Assembly (NCBI GenBank): GCA_003255065.1
Contig: QAOA01003631.1
Location: forward strand, 620,001-684,000
Origin: Cercis canadensis
Taxonomy: Eukaryota > Streptophyta > Magnoliopsida > Fabales > Fabaceae
Direction: 5' to 3'
Length of the DNA: 64,000 nt
This document shows positions 11,635-23,639 of the stretch, piece after piece (positions within the stretch are counted from its first letter, which is position 1; every line of letters begins with the position of its first letter). The notes under the pieces were generated by a model. It was not told the DNA's origin. It made no database searches and saw only the letters and a list, made by a program, of their open reading frames with translations. A program made the translations under genes and the position numbers.

Positions 11635-12370
11635 TTGTAATTTTTAATTAACATTTGCTTTTCACGTCCCACTTTTCGTTCTCACCCAAAAGCTTGTGTA
11701 ATCGGATTTCATTGTATCACAAAAGAGTTTAAGTGGGTTTAGCATGGGTTTAAAGTTTAGGGGGATGCAGTTAAATTTATATATACTACGCAGTTAAATT
11801 TAATTAAAATACTATTTTTCTTTTTAAGTACCAAAAAAGAGAGTAGATTTGCAGGTAAATAACGCAACTCTTCAAATACTGCCACAGCATTGTCATTAGA
11901 GATTGCGACATTGTATAACAGCCATGATGGATACCCACCCAACTGCTTCTAAGTAATTAAGTTAATGACGTTACGCTCTGTAATGATAATTCTTAATATT
12001 AGAGAGAGAGATCAAATGGAGAGACTTAAACCAGACCAAGAGAAGAAGAGCAGGCCTTATTACTCTGCATTTTTCAAATATATATTCTTGACTGAAAGAA
12101 AACCAAAAAGAATAAGACTCATTGTTATGTGAATGAAATATATACAAATAAATTATTTTTAAGTTTGTTTGAAAAAATAAAATAAATTATATTATATATT
12201 TATATCTAATAAAATATTAAAATTATGTATGCTTGTCATATCAGTGTAATATAATATATTTATGTGGTATTATAAAATCCTTGAAAAAGAAAATGTGATG
12301 TATATGCCAATGTAATTTATCGAGGACTTTGGATTAGTTATAAAAATATATTGCCTATTTTCATCAACAG
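11635..12370. other. intergenic, no gene seen
   Basis: Covers the RABC 3' untranslated region and AT-rich spacer up to the tRNA gene. No other feature was recognised. Confidence 0.5.
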
Positions 12371-12442
12371 GGTTCTATGGTGTAGTGGTTAGCACTCTGG
12401 ACTTTGAATCCAGCGACCTGGGTTCGACTCCCGGTAGGACCT
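12371..12442 (+). tRNA. tRNA-Gln (anticodon TTG)
   Basis: A 72-base nuclear tRNA without intron. The acceptor stem pairs GGTTCTA with TAGGACC (one G-T pair). The D arm includes the A box TGTAGTGGTTAG, the anticodon stem is CTCTGGA/TCCAG-type around the loop CTTTGAA with anticodon TTG, and the B box is GGTTCGACTCC. The discriminator base follows the acceptor stem and the CCA is not encoded. A T-rich stretch near 12470-12482 would serve as an RNA polymerase III terminator. Decodes CAA. Confidence 0.95.
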
Positions 12443-12845
12443 ATTAAGGCTTCTGGTTCTCATTGTTAGCCTTTTTATTTTTTAACTATTTCTGGGGACC
12501 AATCCAAACCTGAAAGAAGGCACTTGATTCGAGGTGACATGATGTACCTTTCAGCTGAAAATTTAAAATTGACCAAAATAAAAGCTTAAAAATAAAAATG
12601 AAAAAGAATAAGAGTAAGAAAAAAAATGGAAAAGGTGACCAAATTTTTTGACCCAACATATAGGAAGACAAGAACCCCCACAAAAAACAGATGCTCTAAA
12701 AAGCCCACTTTAAAGAGGCCCCACATGAACCCACCAACAACAAAATAAGCCCATAACAGGCCCATGACAGCTCCGAAATCTTGAAAAGCAATTCGAATAC
12801 CATATCATTAGCGCCACCACGGTGGCAGTTAAAATACTGTTTCCT
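12443..12845. other. spacer and DnaJ gene promoter region
   Basis: Contains the tRNA terminator-like T runs and then the upstream region of the DnaJ gene. A perfect palindrome-like GCCACCACGGTGGC stands near 12811-12824. No coding sequence was recognised. Confidence 0.45.
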
Positions 12846-12854
12846 CCCGCGAAA
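12846..12854. promoter_or_regulatory. E2F-like site upstream of DnaJ gene
   Basis: CCCGCGAAA, the complement of the E2F consensus TTTCGCGGG, lies about 200 bases before the DnaJ start codon. This suggests, but does not show, cell-cycle-linked expression. Confidence 0.35.
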
Positions 12855-13047
12855 AAGCGGTTGTCACGAATTAGAATATTAGTGAGGAGAACTGGAAAGG
12901 CAAATGAGGCTCGTGGGGCTCAACAGTGCCCCCTCTTTCTTCTATCTTTCTCACTCCCACTTTCTTCATAATTCATATTCTCTGTCAATTCCTCCTATCT
13001 TCTCGCTCTGAAACTGCTTCGATTCTTTGATCCAAGCTTCATCCACA

Positions 13048-16000
13048 ATGGTAAAGGAAACAGAGTATTATGATATTCTTGGGGTTAGTCCCTCTGCTTC
13101 CGAGGAAGAAATTCGCAAGGCTTATTACCAAAAGGTTTGGATCCGGTCTTAACTTGTCTGATAGGCTTGATCGCTTTATTTTTCTTTTTTTAGTTAGCTG
13201 ATTTAGCAACCGTATACAAAATCTTGCCCAGAATTGCTATTCATTTTTGTTCTTCATCTTTTAATTTCTAGTGAATTAATGCATGAGTTGCACTTCTTCT
13301 GTTTGATTTTAGTACGAAATGAGCTGAGGAAATTAGGGATTCGATTTCCTCTTGATGAGATATAGATTTTGCAGAGTTTATTTTCTCCTAGCACGTTCGA
13401 TTTATGAAATAACACTATACATGCTATTCCTGCTGCAGGCAATGAAAGTCCATCCGGATAAAAATCCAAATGATCCTCAGGCTGCTGAAAAATTTCAGGC
13501 AAGTCCACTGTGTCAACTTCTGATTTGTTGAGTTTTCTATTTTCTGTGACAATTTCAACCCTCTTATGCCTTTTGTCATTTGCCGCTGATAAAAAATTAG
13601 AGATTGGAAGAAGTGAAAACCGTAATTAACTACTGTATTCTATGAATCGGTTTGAACAATTTCCTATTCTCCATTCTTTCTCTCTGAGATGCTGGAACCA
13701 AAATAAGGCTTAGCTCCCTTCTCTAACTCAAGGTATTTTTAAAATTTATTTGGTCGAGGAATTGATTGTGACATACCCTATAAACTACTATTCATTTTAT
13801 GAGCAATCTTGGACGAGTAATATGGGACCAGGACACTTCCTTTTGTATTGTTCCTTATCATAGATATACCTTTTCTGATATTGGCAGGTGTTGGGTGAAG
13901 CATATCAAGTTTTGAGTGATCCAGTGCAAAGGAATGCTTACAATCAAAATGGAAAGCATTCTGTCTCTAGGTAGAGATTCTGCTGTGCTGAAGCTTAATC
14001 TAGTTAGCCTTATAAGATTTTTCTTACAATTGGGGTTATACTACTTGCAGAAGTCACTAATACATAGATTGAAAACTTTGATCCTCCTTAGTCTAGTTGA
14101 TTTAAGATAGAGAAATATTAGCTTTGATTGTGCTGATGTCTTCGCTGTGCATCAAATTGGACATAGTTAACACTAATGTTTAGCAAGTACATTGTATATC
14201 ACATTATGCAGCTCTCCGTCAGCTGTATCCGTCGTTTACGGTGAGCTTTGTAACAATTATCAAATGTGATAGTTAGAATTGGGAAATACTTTATCTCTTC
14301 AAGATGAAAATATAAATGCAAAATTGTACTGATAACTAATAGTATTATCAATAGTCTTTGCTGCATTGCTAGCCGATGCAGTTTAGAACCATGATAGACA
14401 TCTTATTCATAATTGGGAAAACAAAATTTACATATATACTTGTTGCAAACCTATTTCTAGCCTACCCCCACTTGACTTAACAATAATTATCATAATAAAA
14501 CAGTAGCATCTAATATTGTAACCTAAAGCTGCAAAGTACCATAAAGGTCCAAAAATCTCTTAAAAGATAAACGAATAAATTCCTCAAAATAAATAAGAAG
14601 AATTGCAAAAAACAATAAAAAAAAAAGAAGATAATTAATATATAGACACTGTTATATCATCCAAAATCACTATCTTCCATGTTTTCTTGAAAGATTAATG
14701 GGTTATTTTACAGAGAAACTATGCTTGACCCCACGGCGGTCTTTGCCTTGCTCTTTGGAAGCGAATTATTTGAGGACTACATAGGGCATCTAGCTGTGGC
14801 ATCAATGGCTTCTTCTGAATTAGCTGAAGAAAGTGAGGATCCTGATAAATTACATGATAAATTGAAGGCAAGTAAGCTTTACAATTCAGTGTACATCAAT
14901 ATATTTACTTGCAATCTGTCTTCCAATTCTTGCCAAAAGAAAATAATGGAGATTTTTTCATACTTAAAATACATGTTCAATATTCTTTCTTTAGGTTCTG
15001 GTACACAGCACTAAAGTACCATAATTCCAGTTTATCTTTGAAGAAAATCCATCTGGGTAATTTGTCTGCTAGATCTTAAAATGACCATTCTTTGCTTAGA
15101 CATTCATAAAGTCCAGACATTGAATGATTTAGTTTAGTAGAATACAACTTTGTTTCTCTCAAACAGTTAAAATTACAATTCCTTAGCAGACGCTCGTTGC
15201 ATGCCACTTTATGCAATTGTCTTGAGGCTTTTAGCCTTGTTAGACAAAACCAAAGCTTTTCACTTACACCACATGTTTGATATGCTTCAATCTAATGTAG
15301 GCTGTCCAAAAAGAAAGGGAAGAAAAATTAGCAAGATATTTGAGAGATTTTCTTGGTCAATATGTCCGTGGTGACAGAAAGGGATTCATCCAGCATGCAG
15401 AATCTGAATCCAGACGGCTTGCTAAAGCAGGTTAATTAAACTTCCAACTGCCTATTTTCACAGTCGTTTCCTTTCAACTAAAGACAGGTCACATAGAACT
15501 TCATAGCTTGAATCAACTGTGTCTCTGCTGATTGAAGTTTTAAACGAGTTGATTCCCACATTTTGCAATCAAAACTTTAATGCTATCTACTCTTCACGTC
15601 CTTTACACAATAGATCATGAACGATGGCATGTTTGTGCAGTAACAACAAAATCATTAAGAAACTTGGATTATAGCATGTGTCATTGCATGCTCACTAAAT
15701 GATATTACCAAGTAGTTTCCACTGTCTTTGAGTGCAGCTTTTGGAGTTGATATGTTACATACCATCGGCTATATATATTCAAGACAGGCAGCACAAGAAC
15801 TAGGAAAGAAGGCCATTTATCTTGGTGTGCCATTTCTTGCCGAATGGGTTCGAAATAAAGGACATTTCTGGAAATCACAGTTCACAGCCGCTAAAGGTAT
15901 ACTGACGAGCAGTTCGTCTTTGGTGCATCAAGCAGTTCCATTAGCAAGCTCTCCCCTTCAATATCAATTGTTTCTTCCTGGATATTATTCCTAACTTGAT

Positions 16001-17054
16001 ATCTGATTTTATTGGGCACATAATATTTTTAGGTGCTTTTGAGTTACTGCAGCTTCAAGAAGACATCCGCAAGCAATTTAAAATGGATGGCAGTGGCCCT
16101 GAAAATGATGTCGAATCTCATATTCGCCTTAATAAAGACACACTGATGAATTCTTTGTGGAAGTTAAACGTCGTGGACATAGAAGTAACCCTTGTAAATG
16201 TGTGTCAGATGGTGAGTTCTTCATCCCTTTTAATTATATAAAATATGGTATATTCATATGTGCTTTCTTATCTGATATTGATAGATGATCATGAAACAGA
16301 TTATTCTATTGCATATTATTTATCCAGATGACTTGACACTGGGTTTGAACAGATAAATTTTATCTTCACACGTTGAAATGAGGAATTTGTAGCTAAAGCA
16401 GTTATGGCTAAAGCTTTATAAGATGAGTAATAATTATAGATAAGATTTCTACTGTAAGAGCTGGATTCCTTATCACCTTCTAGGAGATCGAAGAAGAAAA
16501 AGGAAGGAAAATTCTTATCCTGATTTTTGACTTTCTGCAGGTTCTACGGGAAAACAATGTCAAGAAAGAAGATCTTAAAGCTCGTGCCAACGCTCTCAAA
16601 ATTCTTGGGAAGATATTTCAGGTTACAAGCTAGGATCAGGTTACAATGATGAGAAACAAAATGTTCTTTTAACTGATAATGTGAATGTGCTTTCCTTAGG
16701 AAAAGAATTCAAAAGGTGGCGCAACATCAAAGAAGAAAATCGCTGCTGATTCAGATGATGAAGGAAGCAGTTCTGATTCTTGTGACGATGATTCACTAAG
16801 AGCACTTTCATACCGAACTCCCTTCTTCACTCAGGCATGTTATAGAACTAGAACCATTAATTACAGTTAATATATCATCACATGCATGAGGACTAGATTT
16901 GCTTTTAAAGTTCAAGTATATATATACATAGTGAAACTCTGAATATGCATATGCATACATCTACCCTGTGCAGGGTATAGGTCGGCTCTTCAAATGCCTA
17001 TGTAATCCAGCATTTGATGTGGACGATGAAGAGATAGTTTACAGAAGCAAATGA
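13048..17054 (+). CDS. DnaJ/DnaJ-X domain co-chaperone (dnaJ 10-like)
   Basis: Ten exons: 13048-13134, 13439-13498, 13888-13970, 14714-14867, 15301-15430, 15738-15896, 16033-16211, 16541-16621, 16700-16834, 16974-17054; 382 aa. The J domain starts at residue 6 ([24 protein letters not shown]) and carries the HPD motif (34-36) that stimulates Hsp70 ATPase. After [20 protein letters not shown] comes the plant DnaJ-X region, with [44 protein letters not shown] and [11 protein letters not shown]. The tail is acidic and serine-rich and ends in [17 protein letters not shown]. There is no zinc-finger domain, so it is not a type I DnaJ. Introns 2 and 4 use GC donors (GCAAGT), and intron 9 probably does too (GCATGT); GT alternatives lose the conserved frame. 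It resembles Arabidopsis dnaJ 10 (ATJ10) and its paralogues, probably cytosolic or membrane-associated. Confidence 0.95.
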
Positions 17055-18914
17055 TCTACATAAATATTGATGGTGAGAGATCATAAAATATAAAAGTCAG
17101 CCATTGTCAATATTTTGCTCATGTGGGATGATAGATGTATAAATGGCTTGTCTGTTTAACCTGTTGAATACATAGTATAAGGAAGACAATGGTGCAAAGC
17201 CAATAATCGTGTACGTGTGTTAATCATATAAGAACACATCACTGTCACCCTGCTACATGTGGCATAACCTGGGCAAGGGTCAATCTGTCAATTACAGCTC
17301 TTATATATATATATACATATATATATATTTACAGAATTGGAATTTTATTGTAATATTTCTTTGTGATCAGTTTAGAGAGCTCTGGAACTAACGGTAGAAG
17401 TGTCTATTCCCAACTTCATGTTCTAATTATACTACAAGTCTACAATTTAATGACGCTATGTGAAGCATTATTAGCCGCAGAATATAGATCTTGCTTCTAA
17501 CTATACACACAATATAAGCAGCTTGCATCTGTCTTAAATTCTTCAACGATGGACCTACTATATTCGTGATTGGTATAGCTCCACGGAGACAAGGATTGCA
17601 TTGGCTCCCAACGCAACAGAAGCTATTCATTATTGCTAGATGCCAAGCTGGTAGTTCGACAGTTTCCGACTTTTTCAAATTATTGATTTTTGTTTTTGCT
17701 AAAATATTCAATCATTTTGATGAATAGAAGACTACGCTAGTACATGATAGAATATTATCACAACCATAAATTGGTCAGTGCCGGATTCTAGAAGGATGTC
17801 AAACCCAAGAATTTTCTGGAAACACCATAGCAAAATCCGAATAGTCGAGACAATGCAAACCAGATTCTGCCTCTTTCTGTGTCTCTTTCAGAAGAATGAA
17901 GATTAAGATGAGGTTGCGTTAGTTCATAATACCATATAATATAATATAAACACGCAAAATCCGACATGGAAGAGTGAAGAATCTGGCATGGAGAATTGTC
18001 TAGAGGGGCATGATGTCATGCTAAAATAGGAAATGGAGAATTGTCTAGAGGGGCATGGTGTCATGCTAAAATAGGAAATGGAAAATAGAAAGTAAGAAAC
18101 ATAGTTGCGCTGATTTAGGGGTCCTGGTACTACATAACAGGTCTACGATTCGCCTTGTCAATTCTATTATGTCCACTATCCAACATAGCAATCATTTTCT
18201 CTTTCTATTTAACCACTGATTCTGATTCCTCTACACCGTATCACTATCGCCTGAAAGCAGGGTTCACAAATATTGCTTCGGTTGCCAATAGAAACATATC
18301 TTGAGTGGATATCATCATATCCCGGGTCCACTATTCTAAGATTCTAAAAAAGACCACAATGTCTAGTATCAAAACACTCATTTTAGAATTTATAAATTGC
18401 TCCTAAGAAAATAGCCAACCTTATACCACTACCTGTATTACAGTCTAGGACTTCCCTGTTTTCTCAATTAGTAGTTAAGCTTCCGCAATTCGCTTGTATA
18501 ATCAATCTCAGGAGTGTATGTGTCATTTAGAACACTTAATCAAACAAAAAAATTGACTCAATCTTCGACTTTTCCAACTGAGGTAAGCAAGAAAACGGAA
18601 ATTCATCAAATACTCATCCTTCAATAAAACCATACAAACTAAAGAGTCCATGTCTCTCCAAAAATTCACAGCCAAATTGTAACAACCCACGACCCAGTTC
18701 TTTCATCCAAGATATAATCCGGCTATAGAAAACTCGAAAGACAAATTCAAGCTATTCTACATAAATAGCATGTTTCAACAACAAACAGCTGCTGCAGCAC
18801 TGATCTTGCAAGAGTTTAAGATAAACATATCTACAAAAGGGGATGTTTCATGTTTTCACTTCTCCGAGCCCTTGAAGGACACTTCCTCGAAGTGACTGCA
18901 TCAATCCCCTCTGC
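17055..18914. other. intergenic between convergent genes
   Basis: 3' flanks of the DnaJ gene (plus strand) and the SKP2-like gene (minus strand). It holds a TA microsatellite near 17304-17330 and a 45-bp tandem duplication at 17988-18077. No further gene was recognised. Confidence 0.5.
17988..18077. repeat. tandem duplication, 2 x 45 bp
   Basis: Two adjacent near-identical 45-bp units (17988-18032 and 18033-18077), each starting ATGGAGAATTGTCTAGAGGG and containing GTCATGCTAAAATAGGAA. One base differs (ATGATG versus ATGGTG). No N lies at the joint, so this looks like a real local duplication. Confidence 0.85.
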
Positions 18915-21246
18915 TCAATGAGCTGGATGAGGAAGAGTGCTAAAGGGACGGTGTGCATGGAAGGCACAGGCACAATGCACAGACGTCAAATTCAAACAGC
19001 CACTCATGATGAGTGAGTGCCTTCCCGAGCAAGTGTGAAGTGCTGGGAATGAATCACAGACTGCCTGAACAGCAGAAGGGGTAAGTGCTGTGCATTGGCT
19101 GATGTTGAGAGTTCTTAGCCCATCATCATCGTTTCCACCTTTCACAGATCCCCACATCCTGTGATTCACTTTGCTGTGTGCCAAAGAATACATTGCCCTG
19201 TCCGTGATGTTTTGGCAGTAGTACAGCCCAAGGGACCTCAGATGAGGACATTTGTTTGCCAAAGCAATTACACTATCATCTGCAATAACAGCATAAAACA
19301 TCAAAATTTACCTTAAACATTGGTAAATAAACAAAAAGGAGCTATTATCCCTAGTCTTCTTGAAACAGAAGATCTGTAATCTTGCTATGATGCAGGGCAA
19401 TGAGTGCGCATTTGAACATTTTGGGAACCCATGGTGATCAAGCAACAGGCATTGATCACGCATTAAATAGTTTGCAATGGTGAAGTACCATGTGAGCGGG
19501 AAGGGAACATCCAACATCCATGAACTTGATGCCTTATTTTGTTCCCATTACTACTTATTAGCACACAGATAAAGCCCACAGAATAAGCTCAGCTCGTTAA
19601 GGAACCAGATGGAGATGAAAATTGTAGGCAATCACTTATTAAGCCAGCCATGCAGAATCAATCAAATATGAATGCAATAACCATTTACATTGAATAAAGC
19701 CCGGGGGAGGGGGCTTTGCATAAGATACCTGTTATGCGAACACAGCCACACAAGTCAAGTGTTCTAAGATCAGGGCAGCCAGCAGCTAAACTCATCACTC
19801 CAACATCACCCACATTATCACACCATCCAAGGTTCAGAGACTGCAACTGATTGCAGTAACGTCCAATAGCCTGCATTTTATTTATAGATTGGATTGTCAT
19901 TAATAACCATTTTAGTTCTCAAGTCAATATGCGAACAACTAGCATCACAATTATACCTGCAATGCAGTATCAGATGCAGCTTTAACGCATCCACAGAGAT
20001 TTAAAACCTTCAATTTTCTACAGAAACTGGCTAGGTAAGCCAGAGCATGATCACTAAATGCTGAACAGCCACTGATGTTCAGTTTTGTAAGATCAGGACA
20101 ACCATGGGCCAAGGCATACAGTGACCGATCAGTGAGCTTGAAGCTTTTGCTGAGATCCAGGATCTGCAGGTCAGGACAGCAATTTGCAATAGTCTCAACA
20201 GCAATATCCTCTAGTTGAGGCTTGTCTTGACGAAGTATTAGAGTTTGCAACTTTGTGAATTTAGGAGCAAGTGCTAGAACCAACTCATTCATGTTCTTGC
20301 TACACCTGAAGAGCCAGAGATTACACAAGCTTGCTATTACTCATTACTACATAAGCCATTTCATGAACTTCACAATAACCAAGCATAAGATACATAGTCT
20401 TTCCAAAAGAATATCTGGAGCTGCACTTAACTACAAACAAAACATGTCGTCCAATTATTACAAGGACCCTGTGAATCCAAGTTATCCAGATTTCATAGGA
20501 GAGGGCCAAAGGAAGAAATTATGAAAAGTAAATGAAGCCACCAACAAAAGTAGCTCCATCAAGCAGACCAAAAACATATGACTTTTAGCCAAAATCTCTA
20601 ATTTGGCTATTGTGACATTTGTAGAATAATAAAGAAAACTTAGTTCAGATTGTGAAATTTGTAGAATAATAAGCAAAACTATTTCTCTAGGAAATGTAAT
20701 TCCACTGAGAGATTGCTGGTGAATTTCTACATAACATATATAGAAGCAATAGCACCTTCACAAAGAAAGTTGAAATCTAAAGCAAACCAGCTCCTCTGTA
20801 GTGATCCAGAAAGTCATGTTAGTGGATTACACAAAGTGGTAGCATCAGGATTGTAGCATATGAACTTTACAAAGAAGATAAATTAACATCATAATAGACA
20901 AAAGAAACCAGGAAACATTCCCTTCTGTTCACACTGCCGCCAGGAATAGACTTAGACAAAGGTTTAGAAGGAAAAATAAGATATACCATGAGAGTGATAA
21001 ACGGGTAAGACCAAAGCAAATAGCATCTCTCCACCCACGACAGACTCCAGAAGCAGAGATCACCGTCTGATCATCCACAAGCGACAGAATTTGCAATAAA
21101 AGCTCCACCGGGATGTCCTTCCATTCAGTGATAACTATTTTCACTCCTTTACTGCTATTACCACTACCACCACCGCCAGCAACCATCATGAGCTTCTGAA
21201 AGCACAAGTTCAAGTCCCCAGCCCTCAAGTTCTCCTTACCTACCAT
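18915..21246 (-). CDS. SKP2A: F-box/LRR protein, SKP2A-like
   Basis: Four coding exons, in order of translation: 21246-20987, 20305-19957, 19870-19729, 19279-18915; 371 aa. It is the substrate receptor of an SCF ubiquitin ligase. The F-box is near residues 38-75 (WKDIPVELLLQILSLVDDQTVISASGVCRGWRDAI), followed by LTRLSLSWC and a run of leucine-rich repeats of the cysteine-containing type (LQTLILRQDKPQLED, LTKLNISGCSAFSDHALAYLA, LKVLNLCGCVKAASD, LQSLNLGWCDNVGD, LRTLDLCGCVRIT, LRSLGLYYCQNITDRAMYSLA). The end matches Arabidopsis SKP2A/SKP2B closely (LNISQCTALTPSAVQAVCDSFPALHTCSGRHSLIMSGCLNLTSVHC, then PHPAH). In Arabidopsis these proteins degrade cell-cycle regulators such as E2FC/DPB and SKP2A binds auxin. 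The intron after the F-box exon is about 680 bases. The assignment is strong; A versus B is not resolved. Confidence 0.95.
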
Positions 21247-23255
21247 TTCACTTTCAGCCCAGCCACCAAAGCAACAAATTCCCCGTTTCTATAACCAAAG
21301 GGCGCATATGAGAGAGATTAGAAAGAGTAAATGGATAACCCATAACAAATACCACAACTAGGATGTCGGTAACAGGTCTAATAAAACGATAATAACAACA
21401 AACCAAGGAAATCCATGTGTCAAAGGCAGCGGGTGAATGGCAGAAAGAGCACAACAAGATAAAATATATATATATATATAATAACACAATCTAATCTGAT
21501 AAAGGAAAATCCTGCATATGACATAAATATGCACCACAAATTTTCAATTACATAATTGCGCCTGTGCAAAAAGTATGAAACTTGACGCAAGCAGTCCAGC
21601 ACCGGCAGAAAGATTAAACACAGCACACAGAAAAAAAAAAAAAAAAAAAAAAAAAAAAANAAAAAAAAAAAAAAAAAAATTCACAATCAAATGCCCCATT
21701 TTCTCAGGAAGAAAACCCTTTTATCAAATTTGAAATAGATGAAAAATAAACAAAATACCTCAAATTCGAAAAACAAAGCTCAGAAAATGAAAAATCAAAC
21801 AGTTTATAATCAAAAGCATCATAGCGTGAAGGATTAACCACTCTCTCGGAAATGAAACAAAAAAACAGAACTTTATAACTCTTTTTAACTGAAAATCAAC
21901 TCTGAAACGCTTACAAGTAATAAATACAAGAAATTTAGCAGATGATCAAGAGGATAATAAATATAAGCAAGTAGTAACAGTACAGAAGAAATACTAGAGC
22001 AATGATCATTACCACTACAGCGAGAGGAAAGGAAAATACTTTCTATTCTCTGCTAATAGCCAGGATGGTATTGGTTCTGTGCCAAAGTGAATTGCATATC
22101 ATATGGGAAAAGAGGAGAGGAGAAGGCCTAATAACGAGGCGAAAGGGAGAAGGAAAAGGAAAGAAGCAAGAGCCAGAAAGGTACGGTGAGGGGGAAAGGG
22201 CAAGTGACGCGTACACTGCCACGTGTCAGCGATTGATGAGTGATGCGAAAGGTTAAGTGGGTCCCAAGTAAAGTGGGGTCAGGGCCAAAGGGATGAGAAA
22301 AGAAAACGCAATGCATAGAGGGGGAAGAATTTGATTTTGGATTAAAATTTGGTACTTGAAAAAGAAAAAAAAATAGAGAAAGAAGGTCCAAAAGGAAATA
22401 GGAAATTGGTGATTGACAAAGGAAGGGAATAAAGCTGAGATAGGGGATGTGTATGTAGAAGTTTCCATTTGTTTAAAACCGAAACCGCACCTAAAAGCAA
22501 AAACCAGGTTGAGGTTCAATTTCAATTTGAAGATCTTGCTGTATCGCATTTACCTTTGCTTTGTGATCTGATCCCACGTTTAACAATTATGGAATTCAAC
22601 TGTACTATGGTCTATGGCCTTGCCATGCACTGGATTATTGCCACCCAGATATCACGCTCAAAGTCACACTTCCATCCAATTTACCCCTATTTTACTTTGC
22701 TTTTAATGGTGATTAATCAATTAGCTCCAAAATGAATCTGAAAAAGGACATAATGGAAAGGAGTCACATCCAATGGGGTACCCAATACAATATGTCAAAA
22801 GGGGAAAAAGAAAAGCATTGAGGTTAATTGTTCCGATTAGAGAAAAATGTAATTGAGAGCAAATATCATATATTTACCTGCATATAAACTGTATAAAAAA
22901 AAACACTCAAAAAGGAATACAATGATACGGAGGGAGAAGTAGACATGCCCAATATAACTAACTAGTCTATAATAATTTCTGACAAAATTGATGTCTAGAT
23001 TTAAATCTTTATTTATCCAATTTTTTCAGCTAAAAATTCAAATGAAATATATGTTTATGCATCAACTATATAGAAAAAGTAAATTTAATTTGATTTTAAG
23101 TCTAACAAACTTTCAAATCTAAACTTGGACAGATTCTCTAATTTAAGTATATGACCGAAATAAACTATTGTTAATAATTTGACGAAATCGTTTTACTTTT
23201 TTGGGAGATAGATGAACTAGTTATCCTTTTTTATTTCGATTTAAAGGAAGATGAA
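21247..23255. other. leader/promoter region of the SKP2-like gene and spacer
   Basis: Contains a long poly(A) run with one N at 21660 (21631-21679, an assembly join in a homopolymer). A spliced leader for the SKP2-like gene is possible here but I could not fix its ends. Two copies of GATGAACTAGTTATC stand near 23210-23224 and 23250-23264, just before the hairpin element. No coding region was recognised. Confidence 0.45.
22218..22227. promoter_or_regulatory. G-box/ABRE core upstream of SKP2-like gene
   Basis: GCCACGTGTC holds the palindromic G-box CACGTG and the ABRE core ACGTGTC, bound by bZIP and bHLH factors in plants. It lies about 970 bases upstream of the SKP2-like start codon; if the leader is spliced it would be close to the promoter. 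Confidence 0.4.
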
Positions 23256-23639
23256 CTAGTTATCGGGAAATTAACTGAAATAATGCTATTTAATTAGTTA
23301 ATTAGGTATTTAGGTTAATTTTTAAAATATTTACCAAAATGGGTTAGTTTTTATACCTAATAAACGCCAATTCTTTTTTATAACAAAACGCCAAATCAAA
23401 TCTGCGTTTTATGTAATAAACGATAAAATTAAAATGGAGTTTCTTGTAAAAAAACGCCTAAATGAAAGTCCAAAGCTGCCGAACTGATTTCCTAGAAAAC
23501 TCCAAAACGTTTTGGCGTTTTTCTCTAGAAAACTCCGAAACATTTTGGAGTTTTCTAAAGAAAAACACCAATTCAAGTTGGCCTTTTTGGGGCAAAAAAA
23601 AAACTCTTAACCTTGAACTCAAAACCCCAACCACTAACT

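Noticed and set aside
13498..13506. Frameshift or sequencing error in the DnaJ gene at the end of exon 2
   Set aside because: A GC-AG intron with the standard GCAAGT donor restores the exact family sequence, and the same donor type recurs at 14868, so no error is needed.
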